Source: Liquidambar formosana
Taxonomy: Eukaryota; Streptophyta; Magnoliopsida; Saxifragales; Altingiaceae
Length of the DNA stretch: 64,000 bases
Reading direction: 5' to 3'
Assembly (NCBI GenBank): GCA_039720395.1
Contig: CM077831.1
Span: 19,336,982-19,400,981 of the forward strand
The position numbers and the translations under genes are program-made. Of this stretch, positions 10,301 to 19,199 are shown piece after piece; the stretch's first letter is position 1, and every line of letters starts with the position of its first letter. The notes under the pieces are model-generated. The model was not told the DNA's origin. It did not search any database and saw only the letters and a list, made by a program, of their open reading frames with translations.

Positions 10301-10752
10301 CATCTGTGAGATCGTCAACAGGGGCTACCCCTTATTCTTTGGTGTATGGGATGGAGGCTGTCTTGCCTATTGAGTTGGAGGTACCGTCGTTACGGGTTGC
10401 CATGGAAAGTCAGATAGCAGAAGCAGATTGGGTTAAGAACCGTTATGATGAGCTGGCATTGCTCGATGAAAGGCGATTGAGGGCCTTGTATCATGTGCAG
10501 GGTTATCAGCGAAGGGTCGCAAGAGCATTCAACAAGCATGTCAAAGACCGAGGTTTGAAGACAGGGGATTTGGTGTTGAAAGAGATCAGAGCTCCAATTT
10601 TTGATCCACGAGGGAAGTTCAAGCCAAGTTGGGGTGGCCCGTATGTTATCAAGGAGATATTGCCAGCAGGGGCTGTTCGCCTCATGGATTTGGATGGAAT
10701 TGAGTTCGCTCGCCCTACCAATTTGGATCAATTGAAGAAGTATTATGTGTAA
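7393..10752 (+). CDS. pol: Pol polyprotein of element A: RT, RNase H, second RNase H, integrase
   Basis: Encodes 1119 aa from ATG 7393 (MDIYGMDIDPRN, conserved in B and C); the frame is open further upstream. Domains: reverse transcriptase with FRDLNAASPKDDFPLP (aa ~157), MPFGLRNAGATYQR (~223) and YVDD (253-256); Ty3-type RNase H (~390-520); a second, archaeal-like RNase H with FDGAAN, AEYEAC, FGDSAL and FADALA supplying D-E-D-D (~547-662); an integrase with an HHCC zinc motif (~771-812), catalytic D in GIDIIG (~840), D in SDNGQHF (~902) and E in GAVEAANK (937); and a C-terminal GGPYVI segment. It copies RNA to cDNA and inserts it. The extra RNase H is the hallmark of Tat elements. No stop or frameshift, so it is plausibly active. 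Confidence 0.97.
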   Translation: MDIYGMDIDPRNDVPPELVERRKRGVTEPNMDELESINLGTNELPKIIKIGITLSPLEKEKLIALLKANITAFAWSYEDMPGIDPDIVQHFIPTNPLKKPVKQKLRRLKLEWALKVKEEVTKQLDAGFLQVVEYPEWLSNIVPVPKKDGKVRMCVDFRDLNAASPKDDFPLPHIDVLVDSTVGHALLSFMDGFSGYNQIKMAPQDMEKTAFITQWGTYCYKVMPFGLRNAGATYQRAATTLLHDMIHKEVEVYVDDMIVKSVDREGHFMALERFLERAKKYNLRLNPQKCAFGVTAGKLLGFMITQRGIEVDPGKIKAIVEMEPPSTEKQIRGFLGRIQYISRFIANLTMVCEPIFKLLKKGVPKVWNEECQEAFETIKRYLSNPPILVPPRQGEPLLLYLTVTETATGAMLAQYLEGSKKENAIYYLSKKMTDYEVKYNAIEKACVALVWATQKLRHYMMSYEVFLISRMDPLKYLIERPVLSYRTARWSILLNEFDIKYVTQKSVKGSVIADYLASCPVASSEQFNDQFPDEDVLEIGKKIWKVYFDGAANKRGYGIGVLLVSPEEAFTPLAVKLGFEATNNIAEYEACILALEAALELGIKELEVFGDSALIICQIKGEWKTRDEKLLPYHAYLEALTKEFVEIEFNYLSRNKNQFADALATLASMVEIPDGGNVKPLVIECREKPVYYCSIREGEVKDSHPWYYDIMKFIEEREYPEGASRVDRRTLRRLASHYVLCGGKLYRRSYDGVHLLCVTEEEAERLVSEIHEGVGAPHMNGYMLAKKIMRLGYYWSTMERDCHAHVKKCHKCQVFANGQHLPSMPLTSMSSPWPFAVWGIDIIGQIKPKASNGHEYILVAIDYFTKWVEAASFKTLNAKKVAQFIQLNIIYRYGVPHEIISDNGQHFQKETKELLQKYNIVHHLSSPYRPQTNGAVEAANKNVKKILQKTADTYTDWHEKLPFALWGYRTSVRSSTGATPYSLVYGMEAVLPIELEVPSLRVAMESQIAEADWVKNRYDELALLDERRLRALYHVQGYQRRVARAFNKHVKDRGLKTGDLVLKEIRAPIFDPRGKFKPSWGGPYVIKEILPAGAVRLMDLDGIEFARPTNLDQLKKYYV

Positions 10753-11067
10753 GGCCTACTAGGTTGAAAACCCATAAGGGCGGCCTAGGCAAAAGTTAAG
10801 GCATTTGAACTACGAGGGCCTGATTCCCCATTCCTAAAAAAAAAATGAAAAAAGAAAAAAAAAATGAAAAAAAATTGAAAAAAGGATGGGGATACGTAGG
10901 CAGCCCATAAAGTTACCTTGGGTGCGGTCCAAACAACACCACAACAACAAATCTCAAAATTAAATTATTATTGGCAATTCATTTAGAACTAATTGATTGA
11001 CATAGCAATTTATTGGTGTTAGATAAAGAACTATTGACATGCCATAGATATCCTATTTCTAAAGTCT
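10753..11067. other. Convergent spacer: A-rich tract and conserved GATACGTAGGCA block
   Basis: Lies between pol (+) and the antisense single-exon gene (-). It holds an A-rich run (about 10838-10884) followed by GATACGTAGGCAGCCCATAA and GTTACCTTGGGTGCGGTC (10891-10929). Element C keeps the same order in reverse (about 59205-59400: the conserved block then a long T run). The conservation suggests a cis signal such as a 3' end or an internal plus-strand primer; this is inference. Confidence 0.6.
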
Positions 11068-12354
11068 TCAAGTCCTTTTGATTTTCTTCAGAATTTCTTG
11101 GTTTGCTTTCTGCTCCTTTCTTTCAAGTCTTCGCTTCTTTCGCAAGTCATGAGCATGTGCTGCTTCCACTGCCTCCAGAATGTCTTCCCTGCAAAACCCA
11201 AGTCTTGTGTCCTTGATAAGGTCATAAATCCTTTCCCTGCGTATGGTCTCTCTTTCACCTAAGCTATTCTTCAACCATGTCTTGTATTCAGGGCTCATGA
11301 CATAAGGCCCATCTGTGTTTTCAACTCGAGTCAGTTTCAGTTGGTCAGTCCATCTAGTCTTGGCCCACTTAACCATTGTGGGGCCCACAGGTTCGACAGA
11401 ATGATCAAATACCACAGAAGTAGGTATGGTTTGCATAGCACCCATCTGACGAAGGATTCTTGAAGTCCAATAGAATGAAGTTGACCTCAACCCTATGAGC
11501 TTGACCATAGCACACCTAGAAGTTCGGAAAAGAATTTGTTCCTTGCATCCCCATATGGAGACAAACCACTTGATGTTTCGCCATGAGAGAGTTTGGAAAT
11601 ACCCTAACCATTCCCTCAAAGAAAATTGACCAGGGAGTTCAACTCGACGGCAACAGTAATGTTGAGGTTTGTATGGATTAATGGTGGCAGGAGATAAGAA
11701 GTTAAGCCTTTCGAGAAGCCACATCTGCAGTAGAATGGGGCTCCCTCTTAATGGGGCTTGTGGGTTATCATGAGCTTTGTCTAAGCTATTGAGGGTTTCA
11801 TCTAGCACCATGGGAATCAGGTTGTTGTGTTCAAGAAGAAAAGGGATCAGTTCACATATTTGAATAGGGACATAGAGAGTCCCCGTGGAGATAAGGAAGC
11901 GACCAATCAAGCAGAAAGCAAAAGCGTGTTGTGTAGTAAGGTTGAAATTCAGGGTACCTTTGTTATCATGAGCCAAGAAGGATGCTGCTATTTCCATGAG
12001 ATTCACCATATGATCCTTCACAAATATGGAGGCCTCTTGTTGAGAAATTCCAAGGAAGTTGGAGAAAGAAGGTAGGTAACTTGAGCGTGGAGTAGGGAGG
12101 ATGAAAGGTCCTACAGGTGAAACTCCATACAGAGCGCAGAACTCTTCCATTGTTGGGCATAGCTCTTCGTAGTTGAAGCGGAATACATGAAGTTGGGGAT
12201 CCCAAAAATATGTAGCAGTAGTAAGAAGAGTGGGTTCAAGCTTCACATGCATCAAAGAAAACAACGGATCCAAGCAGTAGCGCTTGAACTCCTTCCTTGC
12301 CTCTGCACTCATAACTTTCAGAAAATCACTCAAGAGCTTGTCTAGGGCTTCCAT
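11068..12354 (-). CDS. Antisense ORF, DUF7745-like protein carried by element A
   Basis: Encodes 428 aa in one exon, antisense to gag/pol. The N-terminal half has YFWDPQLHVFRF followed by ELCPTMEEFCALYGV, a pattern I associate with plant retroelement-linked DUF7745 / plant-mobile-domain-like proteins. The C-terminus is very basic (KKRRLERKEQKANQE), suggesting a nucleic-acid contact or nuclear signal. A TATAAAAG box lies at 12410-12403 (minus), about 50 nt upstream of the ATG, and the 80-bp palindrome lies 144 nt upstream. Element C carries the same gene at 57800-59067 with a frameshift. Its biochemical function is unknown to me. Confidence 0.75.
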   Translation of the reverse strand: MEALDKLLSDFLKVMSAEARKEFKRYCLDPLFSLMHVKLEPTLLTTATYFWDPQLHVFRFNYEELCPTMEEFCALYGVSPVGPFILPTPRSSYLPSFSNFLGISQQEASIFVKDHMVNLMEIAASFLAHDNKGTLNFNLTTQHAFAFCLIGRFLISTGTLYVPIQICELIPFLLEHNNLIPMVLDETLNSLDKAHDNPQAPLRGSPILLQMWLLERLNFLSPATINPYKPQHYCCRRVELPGQFSLREWLGYFQTLSWRNIKWFVSIWGCKEQILFRTSRCAMVKLIGLRSTSFYWTSRILRQMGAMQTIPTSVVFDHSVEPVGPTMVKWAKTRWTDQLKLTRVENTDGPYVMSPEYKTWLKNSLGERETIRRERIYDLIKDTRLGFCREDILEAVEAAHAHDLRKKRRLERKEQKANQEILKKIKRT

Positions 12355-12402
12355 AACTTGCTCTCAATGAATGCTAGTAGGGTTTGAGACCCCTTGGATG
12401 TG

Positions 12403-12410
12403 CTTTTATA
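12403..12410 (-). promoter_or_regulatory. TATA box of the antisense single-exon gene
   Basis: TATAAAAG on the minus strand, about 50 nt before the ATG at 12354. Element C has TATAAAA at the equivalent place (57744-57750). Confidence 0.7.
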
Positions 12411-12497
12411 GGAAAAAATTCGGAAATCCGTGTTTTGGAAGGTGGAATCCCGTCAAAATAGGAAGTTTCCTAAAATCAGGCGAAACACCGCTTCGGG

Positions 12498-12577
12498 CTC
12501 GGGTGACCACCCAGGCCTGGGCGGCTAGCCGCCTGGGCCCAGGCGGCTAGCCGCCCAGCCCCAGGTGGTCACCCGAG
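12498..12577. promoter_or_regulatory. 80-bp quasi-palindrome, copy 1 (upstream of antisense single-exon gene)
   Basis: Outer arms CTCGGGTGACCACC and GGTGGTCACCCGAG are perfect inverted repeats. Inside are two copies of the self-palindrome GGCGGCTAGCCGCC around a central TGGGCCCA. Its near edge is 144 nt from the ATG of the minus-strand gene. Confidence 0.9.
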
Positions 12578-12829
12578 GCCGCCGCTTTGTTTCGCCCATT
12601 TTTGCCTTGTTGTGCCTTTGCTTGGCCCTTTTGTGATGTTTTGACTCATTTGTGCTTGATTTAAGCCCATTTTTCACTCAATACAAGATCATATCATTGC
12701 AATAAAGTTCAACATAGATTCATCAAGTATCCATAATAAAGGTTCAAGGTTGGGAATTGAAATTCCTAATTAATACATAACAAGATAGATAGAAAGACTC
12801 CAACATTCCTAACAAGAGGTGAGTGAAAC

Positions 12830-15491
12830 TCAATGATTTCCCGTGGGCCTTCTCTTTCGACTTGGCCCAGCTCCATCATGCCCTGAACGAGGTGCTCTAG
12901 AAGGGGGCATATCCTGTGGTGGATTAGACGATGATGCCTGTTGCAAACAAAGATAATGAGTTAGGAGGGTAATGGTGCCAATCCTAGTTGAAAGTTAATA
13001 AGATGATCACTTACTTGGGGATTCAAGCGTGCTTCCAGAACTGAGTTCTCTAAACTCATTCGCACAAGATCCCTCCTCAATCCTTCATTGAGTTCAATGC
13101 ATTCCTGGGCATACTCCCGTGGAACCTAGGAAAGTATAAACATGGTTAACAATAATGAAAGAATCCAATTTCAAGAGGATAAGAGTTTAGAACTCACATT
13201 CTCATAATATGGATCGATCTTGGGATATTCATCGAATGGTGGATGGGTAATGTCAGTCTTCACAAATTTTGTCCCACTGCACAAGTTCACATACCAATTT
13301 AGTTGTGGGAGGGGTGGAGGTTGATTTCCTTCAAGGTCCTCATCCTCGTCATTGTAAGTCATCCCAGTGGCAGATCCAACTGTGGAGCTGTGTCCCCTTG
13401 CCCGTCGGCCCTGAAATTCAAATACTTGTCAAATGGAGTTTTTCTTATAATCTTAAAAAGAGTTTAAGAGTGTGGGGAGCTCACCCCTTGAGGTGGGAGA
13501 CCAGTGACCCTAGGATTCATTAGATATTGTCGGCAAAAGGCAGTGTATTCTATGCGAGGGGAGGTGAATCCCTCAGCATCCCAACCCCTCAGAGCTTCTT
13601 CTAGTTCGTCCCCCATCAAGTGGCTAGTGTGCCTCATGTTCTCAGGTGGCATGGAAGGTGTCACAGCTGCATTCATATTTCCATGGACTTGTCTCAGGAC
13701 TCGCTCCCCAAGATACCAACTTCTACCTGTGGGGCCTTCAAAAAGGACCCTTTTGCTTGTCGACTCCAAACAAGAGGAGTACTTCTCGGGAAGCCTATGC
13801 TCCCACAGCCTCCATGGATTCCATTCCACCTGTTGAGTTTGAAATGAGAAATGAAAAAAAGAAAGATAAAAAAGATAAAGTGAAAGAAAGATTTTACCAT
13901 ATCAGCAGTCAAGCTGGCAAGATATGCCCTTGCATGGGCATAATCGTGTCGATTGGAGGCTCTTGTAGCCAAGCAAGATGGAGCGTAATTCTGAAGGATG
14001 GGCCATGACATGGCATCACTAGCAAGAGTTGGGCGACACATGTTCAGGTACTCGTAGTACCATATCTGTGGAAAATAAAAAATATAGAGGAAATCATGTA
14101 TGTGTTAAGTTTCGGGAAATAATAGAGAATTGAATGTTCTTTGTTACCTCCCAAACGAAAGGAAGTCCCCCAAAGTTCTTTGCAACTCCTCGGGACATGT
14201 CGGTCATGGAGCGATACATGTTTGCGAAAGCAGCTCCACCCCAATTGTATCTCCCAATTTTGTTCACATCCTCCATGCTAGCTAGCAACTCTAGTCGAGC
14301 CATGTCATTGGTGCCCGCAAAGAAGGTGCATGAAATCATGTAGAGCAAGAAAGCTCTCACAATGTATTGGGGATCCTGTCCCCTCACTCTCTTCTTCAGT
14401 GGCAAAGGTGTTGTAGAGCCAAGTACGGCGCACACCTTTTGGGCTCAGTTCCGCTTCAACCCCGAGTAGAGCTACTATGTAGTTCTGGTCCATGTTGGCT
14501 TGCTCATAGTATTCCAAGCGCTTGCCTTTCAAGCTCAACCCAGTTATCATGGTGAAGTCCTTAGGAGTCATGGTCATCTCCCCGAAGCTAAAATGGAAAG
14601 TGTTGGTGGTGTCCCACCATAGCTCTGTCAAGGCAAACAATGCTTGCCTATCCCATTGCTCATTCCATAGAGCATCTAGAAGGGCCCAAAACCCGCCTTC
14701 TTTACTATCTTGCGAGCACGTGGTTGGGCATGTTCCATATATCTCCACCATGAGATGAGCCCCTTTATTGATGTCCTTGTACGGAGACTTTGGAAGTCGG
14801 GCTATGTCAAAAGATTGTGTATTGAGTTAGCATTGAAAACTATAAGATATTGGGCATACATTGGTAATTGAATTTCAAATGGTTTTCCAAAAGTTTTAAA
14901 ATATGGGTTTTGATTCATGAAATGAATTAGAAATGAATGCCCATGACTTTGTGTATTCAAATTCATTGATTTTGTAAGGATTGAACATGGTTTTGCCTTT
15001 CGGGCATTTTATCGAACACTTGGTGTGTGACTTGTTTTCAAGCACTGAAATAAAAGATTTTTGTATATCAAATCCTTGCCAAAACCATATGACTTGGTTC
15101 TACAATGCAAACCAATTGATTTTTCGAGAATTGAACATGTTTTTGTCTCTTTGGCATTTTATCAAACACTTGGTGGGCATCTTTTCTCAAGCATTGGGAA
15201 ACAAGCTTTTTACACATTCAATCCTTGCCAAATCAATGAACTTGGCTTAACAATGATAGAAACAATCAAAAGAAGATCATGGGAATGCATTTTATCCAAT
15301 AGAAATCAAAATTTCATGATAAACATGTTAAGTTGGAAAGAACTAACCTCATGTTGGGAATGGAGGTAGGAGAGATGCTTCTTAGGTTCAAGCAACACCT
15401 TGTCTTGGGATGCATCATAGATTGGTGCCTTGTATGTATTCTTGATCACATAATATGGATACTTGATGTTGGAATCATTGCTAGAAGCCAT
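12830..15491 (-). CDS. Antisense intron-containing plant-mobile-domain (PMD-like) gene of element A
   Basis: Seven exons read on the minus strand: 15491-15348, 14801-14148, 14065-13898, 13829-13485, 13410-13198, 13125-13015 and 12937-12830 (TGA). Every intron has GT...AG ends, and the same seven exons and phases occur in element C (54608-57342). Exon 2 encodes the diagnostic FHFSFGEMTMTPKDFTMITGL, typical of the transposon-derived plant mobile domain family (MAIN/MAIL1-like and related TE proteins). The last exon ends in a basic tail (RKRRPTGNH). Compared with copy C, exon 2 has one extra nucleotide near 14400, a likely inactivating frameshift. PMD proteins are nuclear; a role here in silencing avoidance or element control is speculation. 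Confidence 0.75.
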
Positions 15492-15789
15492 TGTTGGTGG
15501 TTGAGCTTGTATGTGAGAAAAATGGGTTTGATAAGAAAGATGATGAATGTGATCTTGCAACTTGATGATTGATGCTTGTTTTTGTTGTTGAATGACTTGT
15601 TCTTGATGCTATTTCATGCACACAACTTGAATTGAAAGTGAAACTTTGATTGAGAATATGTATGTGAGATTTGGAGAATGATGGAATGAGTTTCTAGAGA
15701 GAGAAACTCTCAATTTTCGAAATTGGGTGAGTGTGAGCACAAATGGGGGGTCAAGGGTTTAAAAACCCAGAATTTTGGAGGACCCTAGC

Positions 15790-15868
15790 CTCGGGTAACC
15801 GCCTAGCCTGGGGCGGCAAGCCGCCTGGGCTTGGGCGGCAAGCCACCAGCAGCCAGGTGGTCAGCCTC
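15790..15868. promoter_or_regulatory. Quasi-palindrome, copy 2 (degenerate, upstream of PMD-like gene)
   Basis: Same layout as copy 1 but eroded: CTCGGGTAACCGCC on the left, two GGCGGCAAGCC blocks, and GGTGGTCAGCC on the right. It lies about 300 nt upstream of the PMD-like start at 15491. Confidence 0.75.
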
Positions 15869-16259
15869 CCCTTGCTCGCTCCGTTGCGCTCGTTTGGCCT
15901 TTGCTCGCCTATTCGCGCTTTTGAACCCTCTTTGAGATGAAATCTCAAGCTTGTTTTGAGTTGAAAAATGAATAAATATCTTGACATTGTTTGACATGAA
16001 ATGATTTGAAATGGATTGCATTGGTGGCCCTTGTGCGGGCATGGCATGCTAGTAGGGTTGAACAACCCTCTCTATGCATATGGTTTTTGATCATTAGGGA
16101 TGAATTCCCTCCTATGTCACTATGATTTGTTGTCATTTGGGATAAAGATACCTTCCCTATATGCATGTGAATGATTGCTTTCATAATTGTGTCTCCTATA
16201 TGAGTTGATGTTTGAGCCAAGGCATGAATAGCCTCCATGTGAGATGACTTGGTGAATTT

Positions 16260-18080
16260 GTTGAGTGTTGGTAAGTAGAAGCTTACCTTTGTCTTGATGA
16301 CTTAGTGAGAGAAAGATGCAATCTTTCTCAGGATTACATGCTTACCTTGATGATTTGAAAGATGCAATCTTTCCTCATGACTTGTGTTTACCTTGATGGT
16401 TTGATTATGAGAAGGACGCAATCTTTCTCATGCTATGTGTTCACCTTGAGAGTTTGATATGAGAAGGATGCAATCTTTCTCACGTCCCATGTTTACCTTG
16501 ATGACTTGAAAGATGCGATCTTTCCCAATGGTATGTGTTTACCCTGATTGAAGGTTGTGACCTTCCTCGTACTATGTGACTACCTTAACAATTGAATGAT
16601 AACCTTGATGGTTTGAATATGAGAAGGATGTATCTTTCTCATGTTTTGAGATAGCCTTGATGGCTTCCTGTGGTATGTGTTTACCTTGATTGATTTGAAC
16701 AAGAGAAGGACGTGATCTTTCTCATGTTATGTGATTTACCTTGATGTTTGAATGATAACCTTGATGGTTTGAATATGAGAAGGATGTATCTTCCTCATAT
16801 TTTGAGATAGCCTTGATGGCATAGTATTACCTCATATTATTCGCCAGTTGTCACTGGCATAGTATGGGAAGACCTTTCATCGAACGAAGTTCGATGTAAG
16901 CTACGAATACCTCGTACTATTCACCAGTTGTCACTAGCATAGTATGGGAAGACCTTTCATCGAACGAGGTTCGATGTAAGCTATGGATACCTCGTACTAT
17001 TCGCCAGTTGTCACTGGCATAGTATGGGAAGACCTTTCATCGAATGAAGTTCGATGTAAGCTATAGATACCTCGTATTATTCACCAGTTGTCACTGGTGC
17101 AGTATGGGATGTGATTACTTTGATATTTGAATGATAGCCTTGATGGCTTCTTGTGGTATGTGTTTACCTTGATTGGTTTGAGCAAGAGAAGGTTGTGACC
17201 TTCCTCGTGCTATGTGATTACCTTGACAATTGAATGACAACTTTGATGGTTTGAATATGAGAAGGATGTATCTTCCTCATATTTTGAGATAGCCTTGATG
17301 GCATAATGTTACCTCGTACCATTCGCCAGTTGTCACTGGCATAGAATTGGAAGACCTTTCATTGAACGAAGTTTGATGTAAGCTATGGATACCTCATATT
17401 ATTCACCAGTTATCACTGGTGTAGTATGGGAAGACCTTTCATCGAACGAAGTTCGATGTAAGCTATGGATACCTCATATTATTCGCCAGTTGTCACCGGC
17501 ATAGTATGGGAAGACCTTTCATTGAACGAAGTTCGATGTAAGCTATAGATACCTCGTATTATTCACCAGTTGTCACTGGTGCAGTATGGGATGTGATTAC
17601 CTTGACAATTAAGTAATAACCTTGACGGTTTGAATATGAGAAGGATGTATCTTTCTCATATTTTGGGATAGCCTTGATGGCATAATGGATACCTCGTACT
17701 ATTCGCCAGTTGTCACTGGCATAGTATGGGAAGACCTTTCATCGAACGAAGTTCGATGTAAGCTATAGATACCTCGTATTATTCACCAGCTGTCACTGGT
17801 GCAGTATGGGATGTGATTACCTTGACAATTGAGTAATAACCTTGACGGTTTGAATATGAGAAGGATGTATCTTTCTCATATTTTGGGATAGCCTTGATGG
17901 CATAATGTTACCTCGTACCATTCGCCAGTTGTCACTGGCATAGAATTAGGAAGACCTTTCATCGAACGAAGTTCGATGTAAGCTGTGGATACCTCATCTT
18001 GTCCCCTAGTTGAAACTAGTATACAGTATGAGAAGAGTTCTATAGAACTTATGAGGAGTACCTTTGTGCCTGTGTATGAT
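16260..18080 (+). repeat. Hairpin-rich tandem repeat region of element A
   Basis: Two repeat types alternate. Type 1 (16300-16800 and between the arrays) holds AG-rich hairpins such as GAGAAAGAT-gca-ATCTTTCTC (16309-16329) and GAAGGT-tgtg-ACCTTC (16550-16565). Type 2 is an exact 80-bp unit, with starts at 16828, 16908, 16988 and 17068 and further copies to about 18030. Each unit carries two hairpins: GCCAGT-tgtc-ACTGGC and CATCGAAC-gaa-GTTCGATG. No gene is supported here. Tandem repeats before the 3' LTR are known in Tat/Ogre/Retand elements. Confidence 0.9.
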
Positions 18081-18174
18081 GAATTCGAAGAATTCAATAA
18101 TATGTTTACCCTCTTTTCCCCAGTGGATCCTGATGAAATCAATTCCCCGGGCAAAAATGGGTTGTTCTTTTGGT

Positions 18175-18207
18175 CATTGGCTTGCAAGTGAAACTTGCTC
18201 ACCAATG
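18175..18207 (+). other. Nested hairpin abutting the polypurine tract
   Basis: CATTGG-ctt-GCAAGT-gaa-ACTTGC-tca-CCAATG forms two stacked 6-bp stems. Element C keeps the structure with paired changes in the inner stem (52567-52599). Confidence 0.8.
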
Positions 18208-18216
18208 AGGGGCTTC
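18208..18216 (+). other. Polypurine-tract-like sequence
   Basis: AGGGGCTTC directly precedes the 3' LTR start TGTCACACC and is identical in element C, as expected for the plus-strand primer site. It is short and not purely purine. Confidence 0.6.
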
Positions 18217-18924
18217 TGTCACACCCCATTTTTGCCACCCTAGCTAGGGTTTGTCATTGCCTGTGTCTTTTTGTTTCCTTTTTGAGTCTAGTCTTTTGCA
18301 TTGAGTTTCTAGGGTCCTAAGGATGGTGTGTATGAATTTTGGTTCGATTTGGAGTTGATCTTGAGGGTTAATTAGAACTTTTGTGACTTGAGGGGCATAT
18401 TCGTCTTTTTGATCACAAACTTTCCATTTGACCTTGAAATGATCTCCAAGTTGCCAATTGGAGTTCATATGGTTGTATTTGAGGTATTTGTGGGTTTGAT
18501 TCGATGAATTGAAGGTTCGGGATTAGAATGGCTCAACAAGGCTCAGGATGGCTAAGAGACCTACTTCGGGTTTGCTCGAATTGGTTCATGATTTTCACTC
18601 TATGACTACTCATTTGACCTTGATTGGTCTTAATTTCATCCCCAAATGTGTTTAGGGAGGTTGAATTTCGAATTGGAAAGCATTCGGTGCGACCCTATGT
18701 GCATACCTAAGCTAAGCAATGGTGAGGCATAGCGGTAACCACCTTTGTAGGACCCAACCATGTAGCCATGGCTAGGGTTTTCTTGCCCTCAAGTGACTCA
18801 AATTACATTCCCCTTCGAAACACGGTCGTTTTGGCTTTCGTTTCGTCAAAATCGGAGTTGATTTGAGCTCGGAAACACATTTGGAAGTCGAAAAGGTCAA
18901 AAATGGGCAAAAGCTGACAGTGGC

Positions 18925-19004
18925 CTCGGGTGACCACCCAGGCCTGGGCGGCTAGCCGCCTGGGCCCAGGCTGCTAGCCGCCCAGCCCCAGGTGGTCACC
19001 CGAG
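18925..19004. promoter_or_regulatory. 80-bp quasi-palindrome, copy 3 (U3 of A 3' LTR)
   Basis: Same outer CTCGGGTGACCACC/GGTGGTCACCCGAG arms and paired GGCGGCTAGCCGCC cores (second core GCTGCTAGCCGCC). Lies 188 nt upstream of the LTR TATA box. Confidence 0.92.
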
Positions 19005-19191
19005 CCACTTTCCTTTTTTGAGCCTTGACGCGGCTCCCACCCTATTTTCTCGGATTTGCTCGCCTTTGGCCGCCATTTAACCCTAATTTCAGCCCTTTTT
19101 GACCTACTTGAGCCCCAAGGTAACCTCTAAGAGCCCTTGGATCAATCCCTAGGGTTTTAATCCCAACCATTGAGGGTTTTCCCTCAATCCC

Positions 19192-19199
19192 TATAAATA
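19192..19199 (+). promoter_or_regulatory. LTR TATA box
   Basis: CCCTATAAATACCCCC context, typical of plant LTR promoters; the equivalent site in LTR B is 39935-39942. Confidence 0.75.

Noticed and set aside
16828..18028. CRISPR-like array of regular 80-bp repeats
   Set aside because: The whole unit is repeated with no unique spacers, within a plant retrotransposon; it is a tandem hairpin array.
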